Assembly (NCBI GenBank): GCA_964346275.1
Contig: CAYFUR010000011.1
Span: 1 to 53,376, forward strand
Origin: CAYFUR01 sp964346275
Lineage (GTDB): Bacteria > Sumerlaeota > Sumerlaeia > SLMS01
Length of the DNA stretch: 53,376 bases
Direction of reading: 5' to 3'
Notes under the pieces: generated by a model
The model's input: only the letters and a program-made list of their open reading frames with translations
What the model was told of the DNA's origin: nothing
Databases searched by the model: none
Made by a program: the position numbers and the translations under genes
Shown here: one piece after another, positions 40,070-49,334 of the stretch
How positions within the stretch are numbered: position 1 is the stretch's first letter
Layout of the letters: each line of letters starts with the position of its first letter

Positions 40070-41980
40070 GTGAATCTTGAAACCAGATTGAAGGGTTTCC
40101 CTGTCTTCTTCACCCGGGACGACGAAGGGCAATCGGGAGAATCTCCTCCTCCACCGCCGGACTGGTTGGCCGGAGCCCCCCCCTCCTCTTCCGAGGAGGA
40201 AGACGATTTTGACGATCCCTATGCCGATCCCCATGGTGGCTATGAAAATCCCTCGGCGTTCGAGGATTCAAAGCGTGACGCTTACGAGCCGCCACAGGTC
40301 CCTCAACCGGGTTCGCCGCAGGGACCTCCGCAACAGGAAGACGAATACTACGCGGCTCCGGACCGGCCGAGCTACTCGTCCGTCCCTCCTCCTCCGCAGC
40401 AGCAGCCGCAAGGCTTTGGCGAACCTCCCGCTTCCAAGCATGAGGCTCCCAGCGACCCCTATGCTCCGCCCCAGCAGGAACAGGAGCTGCCTTCACAACC
40501 CGCCGGGGATCCTTATGAACTTCCTCCCGAGAACGATCCCTACGCTTCCACCGGTAACGATCAGTGGGGCGGCGAGCAGCCGACAGCGTCCATGCCGCCG
40601 CCGCCACCACCATCGGGAGCAGATCCGCGCGACTACCGCGTCTCCCAGGATGAAATACAGCCCGGATCAGCCCCGGACTATCAGCAGCCCACAATCCGCG
40701 ATCTGCGGGAGTTTCACAGCCAGGAGGAGCAACGACAGGAAACGCCCTATCACGAAGAGCCCCCGCAAGAGGTGTCGGCAGATCCTCCCTCGGGCGTCGA
40801 TGCGCTGCGCCATGCCGCCGCGCCGCCAGGGGGCCCGCCGAACCTGGAGTTGGAGCAGCAGGCCCAGGGCGACCGCCCCGCTTACTCGGAGCAGCAATTT
40901 GGAGATCAAATCGGCTCCGGGCTGGATGCCAGCGGTTTTCCGAAATACGATCCGCTTCTTCCCGAGGAACAACAGGAAGATGTCGCTCTCAGCCGCCGCG
41001 TCGCCGGAATGGTCTGGCTTTTCTTTGCCGCACTGATGACCTTCGGCGCCTTCCTGATTGCCGAGGAACGCGGCGCCGGGGCTACGCTCGCTGTCATGGC
41101 CCCGATGATGGCTATTGGCCTGATCCTCCTCACCGGCACGCGGTTCTCCGGAATTTTGGGGATGGCCGCCGGTGTTGTCTACGGATTGATCTTTATCTTC
41201 CTCGCTCTGCTGGTACTCGCCAACGACGCCGCCCTCGAACGCGCCGTGTCCGTGGATGCGATTCCTCCGATTATGAGTGTCCTTCTCGGCGCATTGGGCG
41301 TGGCGTTTATTATTTCGACACTGCTCATGCTCGCGGGGAATCCCGGCAACACCCGGGTGACCTTCGGAGCGGTGATACTGGTCCTGGCCCAGGCGGGCGC
41401 GATGCTCTACGGATCTTCCGCGGAAATGAATTTTCGCCAGCGCCTCACCGACCCCTCGACAACTCTGGCGGCCAAGGAATTCGGCAGCCCGGCGGAGGGG
41501 CTGCTCTTCACAAAACCCGAAGGCTGGGCCGGTTATCCCTGGCCGATGATCCAGGCCAGCTCGGTGCTTGCCCATGCCCTGGAGACAGAACCGAATTACG
41601 TCTTTCTGAACAGCAATCAGGACATGATGCTGGCTGTCTATTTGACGGATATCCCCCCGGTCAGTATTTCCGCCCTGTTCGAGGGCGACAGTCTTTCGCC
41701 TCTGGAACAGGAGATTCTGCGGGGGCTGCCTCCGGAAGGGGACGCCGCCGATCAATTCAATTTCCAGGGCCTCGACTTCTCCGAACGCACCTATTCCGGC
41801 GTGATCGGCAATGGCCGCCGCCTCGCCACGACCATTGATAAGGCGCGCTACGACGGCCAGCTCCTCGTCATAGCCCTCACGCGCGACCTCGAATCGAACG
41901 ACTCCACGCGAGACGGCGCGGAAGAAGCCCTCAATCGTTTCTTCCAGTCGCTGCGCCTGGTGGAACTGGCGGAAAGCTGA
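40070..41980 (+). CDS. Membrane protein with ~310-residue disordered Pro/Gln-rich N-terminus
   Basis: 636 residues, GTG start. The first ~310 residues are low complexity: many Pro, Gln, Glu, Tyr and Asp, with repeated short units such as DPYAP, DPYEL and PPPP. About five transmembrane segments then follow (near 315-335, 345-360, 365-390, 405-425 and 435-450). A C-terminal soluble domain of about 160 residues contains GLLFTKPEGWAGYPWPMIQA and ends LNRFFQSLRLVELAES, reminiscent of PsbP-like or lipid-exposed domains. That tail reads as a folded domain; the family is not recognised. A cytoplasmic disordered tail may gather partner proteins. Confidence 0.78.
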   Translation: MNLETRLKGFPVFFTRDDEGQSGESPPPPPDWLAGAPPSSSEEEDDFDDPYADPHGGYENPSAFEDSKRDAYEPPQVPQPGSPQGPPQQEDEYYAAPDRPSYSSVPPPPQQQPQGFGEPPASKHEAPSDPYAPPQQEQELPSQPAGDPYELPPENDPYASTGNDQWGGEQPTASMPPPPPPSGADPRDYRVSQDEIQPGSAPDYQQPTIRDLREFHSQEEQRQETPYHEEPPQEVSADPPSGVDALRHAAAPPGGPPNLELEQQAQGDRPAYSEQQFGDQIGSGLDASGFPKYDPLLPEEQQEDVALSRRVAGMVWLFFAALMTFGAFLIAEERGAGATLAVMAPMMAIGLILLTGTRFSGILGMAAGVVYGLIFIFLALLVLANDAALERAVSVDAIPPIMSVLLGALGVAFIISTLLMLAGNPGNTRVTFGAVILVLAQAGAMLYGSSAEMNFRQRLTDPSTTLAAKEFGSPAEGLLFTKPEGWAGYPWPMIQASSVLAHALETEPNYVFLNSNQDMMLAVYLTDIPPVSISALFEGDSLSPLEQEILRGLPPEGDAADQFNFQGLDFSERTYSGVIGNGRRLATTIDKARYDGQLLVIALTRDLESNDSTRDGAEEALNRFFQSLRLVELAES

Positions 41981-42044
41981 GCGAGGCCGGCGCATTCCCG
42001 CGCGCCGCGGACAGGCAGGATCCTCGCTTCTCACTTGCATGAAA

Positions 42045-42084
42045 CCGGCCTCCGGAAAAAGGCTTTGCGCCGCCCGGAGGCCGG
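42045..42084. terminator. Long GC hairpin between two plus-strand genes
   Basis: 11-base stem CCGGCCTCCGG/CCGGAGGCCGG with an 18-base loop, 64 bases after the membrane-protein stop and 30 before rlmN. No T-run, so it could be a terminator or a processing hairpin. Confidence 0.45.
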
Positions 42085-42114
42085 GTCATTGATTCCCAAT
42101 TCCTTAGAGCGCCC

Positions 42115-43320
42115 ATGACCGTATTGCAGGAAAGAGAAACAACGAAAGCCGCGCCCAGGCTGCGGGGCCTTTCCCTCGAGGAGATGGAGGGCCTCGTGGA
42201 GGACGCGGGCTTCGACCGCTATCGCGGGCGCCAGCTCTTCCATTGGGTGCAGCGCAAAATGGCGCGGTCTTTCGACGAAATGAAGAACCTGCCCAAGCGC
42301 CTTCGCGCCTGGCTCGAAGAGAACACCGAACTCGGCGGCATCCACAGCGTAGCAACGCTGAAGCATTCCGCCGACGGCAGCTATAAGTTCCTCTTCGAGC
42401 TGGACGACGGCAAGAAGGTGGAATCGGTGCTCATGCCCGACCGCGTGCGGAATTACTGGACCCAGTGCCTCAGCTCCCAGGTCGGCTGCGCCGTGGACTG
42501 CAAATTCTGCGTCACCGGGTTCAACGGCTTCTTTCGCCAGATGCGCGTGGACGAAATTGTGGACCAGGTGCTCTTTGCGCGGCGGTACCTGATGGAACAT
42601 GAGCCGGACGCGAACTACCGCAACCTTGTCTATATGGGCATGGGCGAGCCGCTGCTGAACACCGATGCCGTCATCAAATCTATTGAGATCGTGACTTCCC
42701 AGGATGCCATCGACCTCTCTCCCCGGCGCGTCACGGTCAGCACCAGCGGCATCACGCCGGGAATCATCCAGCTCAGCGAATCCGGAGTGGGCGCCTGCCT
42801 GGCCCTTTCCCTCAACGCGTCGAATCAGGAATCCCGCGAGCGCATCATGCCGATCACCAAGAAGTACCCCCTGGACGAGTTGATCGACGTTTGCCGGAGC
42901 TATCCCTTCGCCAAGAACAAGCGGGTCACCTTTGAATATGTCCTGATGGCGGGGATAAACGACAGCGTGGAAAACGCGAAAGAAGTGCGCCGCATGCTCA
43001 GCGGATTTCCCTGCAAAATGAACGTGATCCCCTTCAACCCGAGCCCCCAGCTTCCCTTTGAACGGCCCGGCGAACAGGCCGTGGAAGACTTCGTTCAGAT
43101 CATCAAGGATTCGCCGATTTGCGTGAGCGTGCGCTGGTCGAAGGCGCTGGACGTGGATGGAGCCTGCGGGCAGCTCGCCGGCCAGGCGCGCCAGCGCAAA
43201 GGCGCCCCGGCCCTGACGCCGGAAAATGTCTCCGCCGGGGAAATGCTCAACGACCTGGATTTCTTTGCTCCCATCGCCGCGGAGAACGCCGCGGAGGAAG
43301 ACGACGACGGCGAGGATTGA
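42115..43320 (+). CDS. rlmN: 23S rRNA (adenine-2503-C2)-methyltransferase
   Basis: 401 residues. Radical SAM enzyme that methylates A2503 of 23S rRNA (and A37 of some tRNAs). QVGCAVDCKFCVTGFNGFFR holds the CxxxCxxC cluster ligands (C125, C129, C132). VYMGMGEPLLN, VTVSTSGITPGI, ALSLNASNQESRERIMPI and YVLMAGINDSVENA are standard RlmN motifs. The second catalytic cysteine is in DVDGACGQLAGQ near residue 350. It has a 40-residue acidic C-terminal extension beyond the usual end. The N-terminal domain (RGRQLFHWVQRKMARSFDEM) is complete. Confidence 0.95.
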   Translation: MTVLQERETTKAAPRLRGLSLEEMEGLVEDAGFDRYRGRQLFHWVQRKMARSFDEMKNLPKRLRAWLEENTELGGIHSVATLKHSADGSYKFLFELDDGKKVESVLMPDRVRNYWTQCLSSQVGCAVDCKFCVTGFNGFFRQMRVDEIVDQVLFARRYLMEHEPDANYRNLVYMGMGEPLLNTDAVIKSIEIVTSQDAIDLSPRRVTVSTSGITPGIIQLSESGVGACLALSLNASNQESRERIMPITKKYPLDELIDVCRSYPFAKNKRVTFEYVLMAGINDSVENAKEVRRMLSGFPCKMNVIPFNPSPQLPFERPGEQAVEDFVQIIKDSPICVSVRWSKALDVDGACGQLAGQARQRKGAPALTPENVSAGEMLNDLDFFAPIAAENAAEEDDDGED

Positions 43321-43341
43321 GCCCCGCCGCGGCTTTTTTCC

Positions 43342-43899
43342 TTACTCCATGTTGTAGTCGCTCACGCGCCAGATGTCCCCGGCGCTGATCGTTCCGTTGG
43401 TCGGGTCGTAGCGTATATAATCAAAGCCGCTCGCGGGATTCTCCCAGATCGATTGCGACCAGCCGGGATAGAACTGGATCGGGCTGTGGTTGGGACGCCG
43501 GTCGGGACCGTCGCTGGCCAGGGCATAGCGATTCTCGACATCGATGGGCATGGAGCCGTAAGCAAAGTTTCCGTTTGAGCGCCACGGTCCGTGGCCCGCA
43601 TCGACCGTATCGAAGATATCAATCGGGACACTCGCAATATAGGAGATCGGTGTGGTCAAAGGACGCAAGCGCCGGAAGCGCGGCACCAGCGTGCTGGTTG
43701 GATAGCGATTGCTATCGGCGTGATAAGCCTCCAGCCCGACGGCGATTGTGCGCAGGTCGCTCTTGACGCGGCTGACCTTGCTGCGCGTTTGCGCTTCGAG
43801 AAAATTCGGCAGCGCAATGGCCGCCAGTATTGTAATAATAGAAACCGTGATCAGAAGCTCGACCAGGGTGAATGCTTGTTTCCCGCCAGGGACTTTCAT
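43342..43899 (-). CDS. Type II secretion/type IV pilin-like protein (second pseudopilin)
   Basis: 185 residues. MKVPGGKQAFTLVELLITVS is a class III signal with cleavage before FTLVE. It continues ITILAAIALPNFLEAQTRSK and VSRVKSDLRTIAVGLEAYHA, almost the same as the pseudopilin at 5300-5986. The C-terminus YDPTNGTISAGDIWRVSDY repeats the shared motif, and the DNA encoding it is nearly identical in both genes. In mid-protein the two differ in length, so they are paralogues, not recent duplicates. It lies 28 bases after the Spy-like gene and probably shares its transcript. Confidence 0.9.
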   Translation of the reverse strand: MKVPGGKQAFTLVELLITVSIITILAAIALPNFLEAQTRSKVSRVKSDLRTIAVGLEAYHADSNRYPTSTLVPRFRRLRPLTTPISYIASVPIDIFDTVDAGHGPWRSNGNFAYGSMPIDVENRYALASDGPDRRPNHSPIQFYPGWSQSIWENPASGFDYIRYDPTNGTISAGDIWRVSDYNME

Positions 43900-43927
43900 C
43901 TTCAGAATCTCCGTATAGACGTATCAG

Positions 43928-44461
43928 TCAGGAATTGTTCTCATTCTGGCCGCGGCGGCCTCCTCCACGGAATCCGCCTTCCTCGCGCCGCCGTTCCATC
44001 CGCTCGTCCAGCTTCTCCATGAACTTCTGCTGCTCTTCGGGGGGAAGCACCGAGGCACGCTCGGCGATGCGGCTGCGGATACGGGACATGAAATACTCCC
44101 GGGCCTTCTCGCGCTGTTCCGGGGTGAGGATTTCTTCCAGCGCAGCGCGGCGCTCGCGGAAATCACCGGGATTTCCTCGCCCGCCGTTTTCCTCCTCAAG
44201 CGCCCGCAGCTGTGCCTTCTGGGCTTCCGTCAGGGCGAGTTGCGTTTCCAGCTCCTCGCGGAACTCGCGGCGAAGCTCCGCCCGTTCTTCCTCGTTGGGT
44301 GGTTCGCCGCGCCGGAAACTCTGGGGCGGGCCTTCAGCACTTGCCGCATTCGGCGTGGGCGCGGGAGGCGGCACATTCGTGCCCTGCAACTGAATGGCAA
44401 AATAAGCACCCGCCACGACGAGCAGGGAGAGGGCGGCGAAGGTTTTGGCTTTCGGCGACAT
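43928..44461 (-). CDS. Spy/CpxP-like LTxxQ periplasmic protein
   Basis: 177 residues from the ATG at 44461. Signal anchor TFAALSLLVVAGAYFAIQLQ at the N-terminus, a proline-rich linker, then two LTxxQ-type motifs: LETQLALTEAQKAQLRALEE and LEEILTPEQREKAREYFMSR. The C-terminus is glycine-rich (GGFRGGGRRGQNENNS). This is the architecture of Spy-type chaperones and heavy-metal sensing proteins. Arg- and Glu-rich helices between the motifs would make the cradle. A reading to 44617 is open but lacks sense. It may assist folding of periplasmic proteins. Confidence 0.75.
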   Translation of the reverse strand: MSPKAKTFAALSLLVVAGAYFAIQLQGTNVPPPAPTPNAASAEGPPQSFRRGEPPNEEERAELRREFREELETQLALTEAQKAQLRALEEENGGRGNPGDFRERRAALEEILTPEQREKAREYFMSRIRSRIAERASVLPPEEQQKFMEKLDERMERRREEGGFRGGGRRGQNENNS

Positions 44462-44718
44462 CGGCAAAGCACTCCTCAAAGTTGACTGGCGGGAATGCGC
44501 TGCGTTTCGCGTGCCCGGACCGGAACGACCGGGACAATCTCTTAAAGCCTCTTCTTTCAGAGTTCCGTACTCCGACCTGTTTGCAAGGAGAGCGCAAAGC
44601 ACTTCATAAACGTTCATTAGGAGCCATTTTGCGTTCGTAATGGAACACCTCTCCTTGCGCCTGGAAAGGTGATTTGGAATGCTCTAAAAATCAGAATTCG
44701 AGCATCGGAGAGTGAACA

Positions 44719-47127
44719 ATGGCTATGTCGAATAATTTGACTCGGCGGCAGTTCTTGAAGACCACGGGGCTTGGCGCGGCCGCAGGCTTGTGCTGGGTCT
44801 ATGGAGGCAACGTCGCTCTGAGCCAGGTCCGCTGGGAAGATGAGAAAGAGACGACTCCGCTTTGGCAAGTCGACAACCCGGCGCTTTCGGAAGCGGACCG
44901 CCTCGGCAAGGGCCGCCGGGCGGGCTATCCCCGCATGGCATTCGACGGCAAAGGAATCCTCTGGTGCGTGTGGGTGGAGCAGCGCGACGGCGAAGAGGGC
45001 GTCTACCTGATGCCTTTCCGAGACGAGGAATTCGGGCAGGAATTGAAGCTGAGCGGCGGCACGGCGGCGGCATGCCCGGCGATCACCCGCGCGGGATCCG
45101 TGATGGCCATCGTGTGGGCGGAAAAGCAGAGCCAGGAATGGGTCGTCCGCCGCGCGTATATACGAGACGGCGAACCTTCAAGTTTTCGGGAAATTTCCCG
45201 CGGCCGGGACCTGGCCTGGAACCTCGCCATTGCTCCCGTCGGCGACCAGTCGGCCCTCATCGCCTTCGAACGGCAGCATAACAATCAACCCGCGATATTC
45301 GTCTATCCCGACCGTGCGGGCAACGCGCCCACGGGCCACATGGCGCGCTATCTCCATTGCGAGCGGCCCGCGCTGGCTGGTGACGGCGAAGGGAATGCCT
45401 GGCTCGCCTGGGACCAGATGGAAGGGCAAGGCTCCCGCGCCGTCTATATCCAGAAGATCCCATGGGATCCCACTGACGACAAGTTCTCGGAGGAGAATGT
45501 CGGCAAGCCGATCCGTGCCACATACCATCCCGCGATGAATATCGCCCCGGCGCTGGACCTGGACAGTGAAAATCGCCTGTGGATCGCTTACCATTCCAAC
45601 CGAAAAGGAAAAGATCAGTGGGATATCCCGCGATGGATTTATCTCGAGTGCTATGACGGCGAGAAGTTCCTGGAGCCCGCCGCGCCGCCGAAAGACAAAA
45701 ACCTGCGGAAAGAAGGGACGGACCAGAGTTTCGAGTTCCCCCGCGTGGCCTGCGCCCGGGACGGCAAAGTGATCATCAGCGGCCGGCCATCGCACAACTT
45801 CTGCCTTCAGCACTACCAGGGCGCGCAATGGTCGCCGCTTTACCGCCTTCCCGAGGATGGGTGGGGCGGCCGCGGCCAGATTCTCGACATGGCGATCTCG
45901 CCGGAAGGCGAACTCTACGTCGTCAGGCGCGACATCGGAATGAACCTTCTTCAGAAAGTCTCTGGCCTGATCGGCGAGGAGGGGGTGCGTCCGCAACTGG
46001 ATGCATCGCCGGGCGATGAAGCCTTCGGCGCCAATCTGGTCAACATCGTCAAGGCGCCGGAACGATGGGATCCGCTGGATGACTTTGAAAACGCCGAAGC
46101 ACCGCTCTATGGCTACTTCGGTGATATACACGGCCACACGTGGATGTCCGACGGCATGGGCGACGTGGACGAGTATTACATCGCCCGGCGCGATTATTAC
46201 GAGCAGGACTTTGCCTCGCTCACGGATCACGACACCTTCGTCGGCAAGAGCATCCTCCCCTCCGAGTGGGAATTCATCAAGGAGATGACCCAGGCCTTTC
46301 AGGAAGAGGGGCGCTTTGTCACGCTCTTTGGCCAGGAATGGACCACGGCGCGCTATCCAACAAACGCCGGGCACAAGTGTATATACAGCCTGCGCCAGGA
46401 TATTCCGCTCTTCGATCACGATTATTCCAGGTACCGCCGTACGGAAGGCCTCTACCCGGCCCTGAAAGAATGGGGAGCCATCATCATCCCCCACCACACG
46501 GGCTGGACGGGCACGGACTGGGAAAACTTCGATCCCGAAGTGCAGCCGCTGGCGGAAATCTGCTCAAACCACGGCGTCTTCGAATACCAGGGGAACACGC
46601 CGATCCCCCACCGCGGCGGGGCCCGCGGCTGCTTTCTCCAGGACGGCCTCAAGGCGGGACACCGCTTCGGGATCATTGGCGGCAGCGACAGCCACGGCCT
46701 GATCTGGCACCACCACGCGGGATGGAAACGCGATTGCAACCGCACGGGCCTGGCGGGCGTCCTGGCGCCGAATCTCTCGCGCGAAGCCATCTTCGAGGCA
46801 ATGAAGCGCCGCCGCACCTTCGGCACCACGGGCATCCGCCCGCGCATGGATTTCCGGGTCGACAACCACCTGATGGGCGACGAGTTCCAGACCCGCGCCG
46901 ATTCGGTGCGCGTGAGCGTGAATCTCGCCGCGCGCAATGACATCCGGTGGGTCACCGTCGTGAAGAACAACCAGGACTGGTACAAGTACGGCGGCGACGG
47001 CTATACAACGCGCTTCAGCGTCACCGATGACGAGATCACTCCGGGAGAAAACTTCTATTACCTGCGCGTGGAGTTCGAAGGGCCGGAAATGGCCTGGAGC
47101 AGCCCCGTCTGGGTGACAAAGGCCTGA
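44719..47127 (+). CDS. Tat-exported beta-propeller plus PHP-domain (DUF3604) protein
   Basis: 802 residues, start supported by GGAGAGTG. A twin-arginine signal (NLTRRQFLKTTGLGAAAGLC) targets it to the periplasm. Residues about 60-440 read as a beta-propeller of repeated W- and P-rich strands (for example RLWIAYHSNRKGKDQWDI). The C-terminal ~360 residues are a PHP-type hydrolase: LYGYFGDIHGHTWMSDGMGD, ASLTDHDTFVG, VTLFGQEWTTARYPTNAGHK, IIIPHHTGWTGTDWEN and GIIGGSDSHGLIWHHHAGWK give the His/Asp metal ligands in the order seen in DUF3604. The last 90 residues are a small beta domain. Substrate unknown, and a phosphoester is likely. Confidence 0.88.
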   Translation: MAMSNNLTRRQFLKTTGLGAAAGLCWVYGGNVALSQVRWEDEKETTPLWQVDNPALSEADRLGKGRRAGYPRMAFDGKGILWCVWVEQRDGEEGVYLMPFRDEEFGQELKLSGGTAAACPAITRAGSVMAIVWAEKQSQEWVVRRAYIRDGEPSSFREISRGRDLAWNLAIAPVGDQSALIAFERQHNNQPAIFVYPDRAGNAPTGHMARYLHCERPALAGDGEGNAWLAWDQMEGQGSRAVYIQKIPWDPTDDKFSEENVGKPIRATYHPAMNIAPALDLDSENRLWIAYHSNRKGKDQWDIPRWIYLECYDGEKFLEPAAPPKDKNLRKEGTDQSFEFPRVACARDGKVIISGRPSHNFCLQHYQGAQWSPLYRLPEDGWGGRGQILDMAISPEGELYVVRRDIGMNLLQKVSGLIGEEGVRPQLDASPGDEAFGANLVNIVKAPERWDPLDDFENAEAPLYGYFGDIHGHTWMSDGMGDVDEYYIARRDYYEQDFASLTDHDTFVGKSILPSEWEFIKEMTQAFQEEGRFVTLFGQEWTTARYPTNAGHKCIYSLRQDIPLFDHDYSRYRRTEGLYPALKEWGAIIIPHHTGWTGTDWENFDPEVQPLAEICSNHGVFEYQGNTPIPHRGGARGCFLQDGLKAGHRFGIIGGSDSHGLIWHHHAGWKRDCNRTGLAGVLAPNLSREAIFEAMKRRRTFGTTGIRPRMDFRVDNHLMGDEFQTRADSVRVSVNLAARNDIRWVTVVKNNQDWYKYGGDGYTTRFSVTDDEITPGENFYYLRVEFEGPEMAWSSPVWVTKA

Positions 47128-47168
47128 TCGCGCCTCTCACCATCTGCCGAAAGAACCACCCAAACAAC

Positions 47169-47204
47169 GCCATCTTCCGCCGCTTTCCAGCGGTGGAAGA
47201 TGGC
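47169..47204. terminator. Hairpin between converging genes
   Basis: 15-base stem GCCATCTTCCGCCGC/GCGGTGGAAGATGGC (one G-T pair) with a 6-base loop. It lies 42 bases after the PHP gene and 24 bases beyond the MerR-type gene stop, serving both. No T-run. Confidence 0.6.
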
Positions 47205-47227
47205 ACTCAATTCTTCAAAACAGGAAC

Positions 47228-47683
47228 TTATGATTCCAGCTTTGCCTGCTGGCGCAGGGCGATCAGCTCAGAACGGATATCCGCCAATTCGGTGCGCAAG
47301 CGGGACATCACATCCGCCGCTTCATCAGCGAAAAGCTGGAGCTGGCTGTTTTCCATCGCCGTTTCTTCCGAGCCGTTCCCGCTGGGCAGTTCCTCCGCCG
47401 GAACCTCTTCCAGTTCCAGCTTGCCTCGCGGATCCTTGCGGATGCGTTCCACGGCGCCGGCAATAGTATATTTCTCTTCGTAAAGAAGGTGGCGGATGCG
47501 GAGGAGAAGATCGATATCGCGCGAACGATAGCGCCTCTCATCGTTGCCATACCGCTCGGGCTTCAGCATCGGAAACTTGGTTTCCCAGTAGCGGAGTACG
47601 TAAGCCTCGACGCCGACGATGTCGGCCACTTCATTGATCTTGTAAAACAGCTTTTTCGGATAGCTGGCGGTTGTTGCGGGCAT
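47228..47683 (-). CDS. MerR-type HTH protein with coiled-coil C-terminus
   Basis: 151 residues. The N-terminal MerR-like winged helix-turn-helix is KLFYKINEVADIVGVEAYVL and RYWETKFPMLKPERYGNDER, RYRSRDIDLLLRIRHLLYEE, about residues 10-80. There are no cysteine ligands. The C-terminal part is acidic then helical (ADVMSRLRTELADIRSELIA), probably a dimerisation coil. Similar short MerR-type genes sit next to pheT/ihfA in many deltaproteobacteria; here the neighbours differ. It is presumably a transcriptional regulator whose ligand is unknown. Confidence 0.87.
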   Translation of the reverse strand: MPATTASYPKKLFYKINEVADIVGVEAYVLRYWETKFPMLKPERYGNDERRYRSRDIDLLLRIRHLLYEEKYTIAGAVERIRKDPRGKLELEEVPAEELPSGNGSEETAMENSQLQLFADEAADVMSRLRTELADIRSELIALRQQAKLES

Positions 47684-47820
47684 GGGGAATCACCTCTTCA
47701 GCGGAATCAGCGGGAACAGCTGCTACGAGAGAAAGAACCGGGTGTTCTTTGCACGCTGCATTTCTTTGGAATACTGCGCAGAACGACGGCAAGAAGAATT
47801 TTTCCCCGCCCGAACCGTCC

Positions 47821-49248
47821 TTAGTAAAGACGCCACGAATTCGCGCCCAGGGGCTGGGCAAATTCCACGTCCAAGCGGGTCGCCGCTCCGCTGTCCACCA
47901 CGACATCTTCCACTAGGATGGGCTCGGAAAATCCCGCCGCCTGGAACTCCAGATCATAGGTGCCCGGAGCCAGAACCCGATGGTAGTCCCCGACCGCTGG
48001 ATCGGTATAGACGGAAAAGTCCCGGCCCACGACGCGAACTTCCGCGTCGAGCGGCTGGCCCGTGTCTCCGTCGCTCACGATCCCGCGCACACCGCGATGG
48101 ACCCACTCCATGTAGGCCAGGACCGATTCCTGGTTTTCCTGGATCAGGGAAGGCAGCTCGCTGGCGGGGGGAAACTTCTCGTCATTCAGCTCGACAGTGA
48201 TTTGCATGCCACCCATCCAACGGTTATTCCAGTCCTGCATTCCACCGTAAATGGCAAACCAGGCGACGCCATTGGTAATCCCATCGGTGAATTGCGTGCT
48301 GTCGCTCATGCGGCCGTGATTTTCCGAATAAGCCAGGGAAACGAGCTGGAACACATCATCATCCGGTGTGAGCGAAGAAGAACAGGAAGCGCCGCAGGTG
48401 CTGCATTCATCGTAAGGGTAATTCGCCACGAGCGCACCGGTGTGGAAATTCGCCGAAAGGATCCCGCGCTGCCCGGCGACCCAGTTCATCATGGCCGCGG
48501 TTTCCGGCTCGCGGCCCGTGGTGGAATTCTCATCGCCACAGATCCAGCTGGGAAAGCTCCGGTTCAGGTCGACATTATTTGCATTCCGCCGCGCGGGGCC
48601 GTTTTCCCAGCCATCCGGGTTCATGAGCGGCATGATCCAGATTTCCGTTTCGTCGACCAGTGAGGTCAGCCGCGTCTCAGAGCCATAGCCGTTCAGCAAA
48701 CGGTCGATCAGATCCAACATGACCTCCGTCCCGACCGGTTCATCTCCATGCATGGTGGAGATGTAGTGGAATTCCGGCTCGTCTTCCTCGGTGTCCGGGT
48801 TGTCGGTGATCTTGAGCACCCACAACTCGCGCCCCTGGACGGACTGGCCGATGCTTTCCAGGCGGCAGATATTCGGAAAATCCGAGGCGTAATCCTCGAG
48901 CGCCGTGGTCATCTCAGCATAGCTATGGTAATCGAGGACCGGATTTCCCTGTTTCTGCCCCTTGCGGCGCAATTCCTCGCCGCGGAGCAGCGCGGCATTG
49001 GGAATCCATTGAATGGACCATCCCTGGTCCTGGGCCCACTGGAATTCCTGCTCGTTGATATATACGGTAATCGTGCGCGCATCGACGTCATCGATGTCCG
49101 TTCCCGCCTGGATCAGGGCGGGCAGGATCCCGTTGGCCGGGTCGCGCTGAATCTCCGCCGGGGCGTATGGGATTCCGCCAGAGGGCTGGGCTCCGGCGAG
49201 GCTCGCCAGTGCGGCGGCGAGGAGAAGTGAAAAAAGCGTGCGGGGCAA
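47821..49248 (-). CDS. Secreted M14 zinc carboxypeptidase
   Basis: 475 residues. Signal peptide 1-20 (MPRTLFSLLLAAALASLAGA). The M14 catalytic domain (about 100-390) has the zinc site YISTMHGDEPVGTEVMLDLI (H167, E170) and the third ligand in SANFHTGALVANYPYD. NNVDLNRSFPSWICGDENST carries the substrate-binding Asn-Arg, and GGMQITVELNDEKFP holds the catalytic Glu. The C-terminal ~85 residues, VRGIVSDGDTGQPLDAEVRV to the end, are a carboxypeptidase-regulatory (CarboxypepD_reg-like) beta domain. It should trim C-terminal residues from peptides outside the inner membrane. Confidence 0.92.
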   Translation of the reverse strand: MPRTLFSLLLAAALASLAGAQPSGGIPYAPAEIQRDPANGILPALIQAGTDIDDVDARTITVYINEQEFQWAQDQGWSIQWIPNAALLRGEELRRKGQKQGNPVLDYHSYAEMTTALEDYASDFPNICRLESIGQSVQGRELWVLKITDNPDTEEDEPEFHYISTMHGDEPVGTEVMLDLIDRLLNGYGSETRLTSLVDETEIWIMPLMNPDGWENGPARRNANNVDLNRSFPSWICGDENSTTGREPETAAMMNWVAGQRGILSANFHTGALVANYPYDECSTCGASCSSSLTPDDDVFQLVSLAYSENHGRMSDSTQFTDGITNGVAWFAIYGGMQDWNNRWMGGMQITVELNDEKFPPASELPSLIQENQESVLAYMEWVHRGVRGIVSDGDTGQPLDAEVRVVGRDFSVYTDPAVGDYHRVLAPGTYDLEFQAAGFSEPILVEDVVVDSGAATRLDVEFAQPLGANSWRLY

Positions 49249-49334
49249 AGGGCATCCTCCGTCCAGAAAAGATAGGCCGAATTTGAAGACGCCGGCAAAG
49301 GGATGCGAGGAGAATTTCCGGCTGAGGAGGAAGC

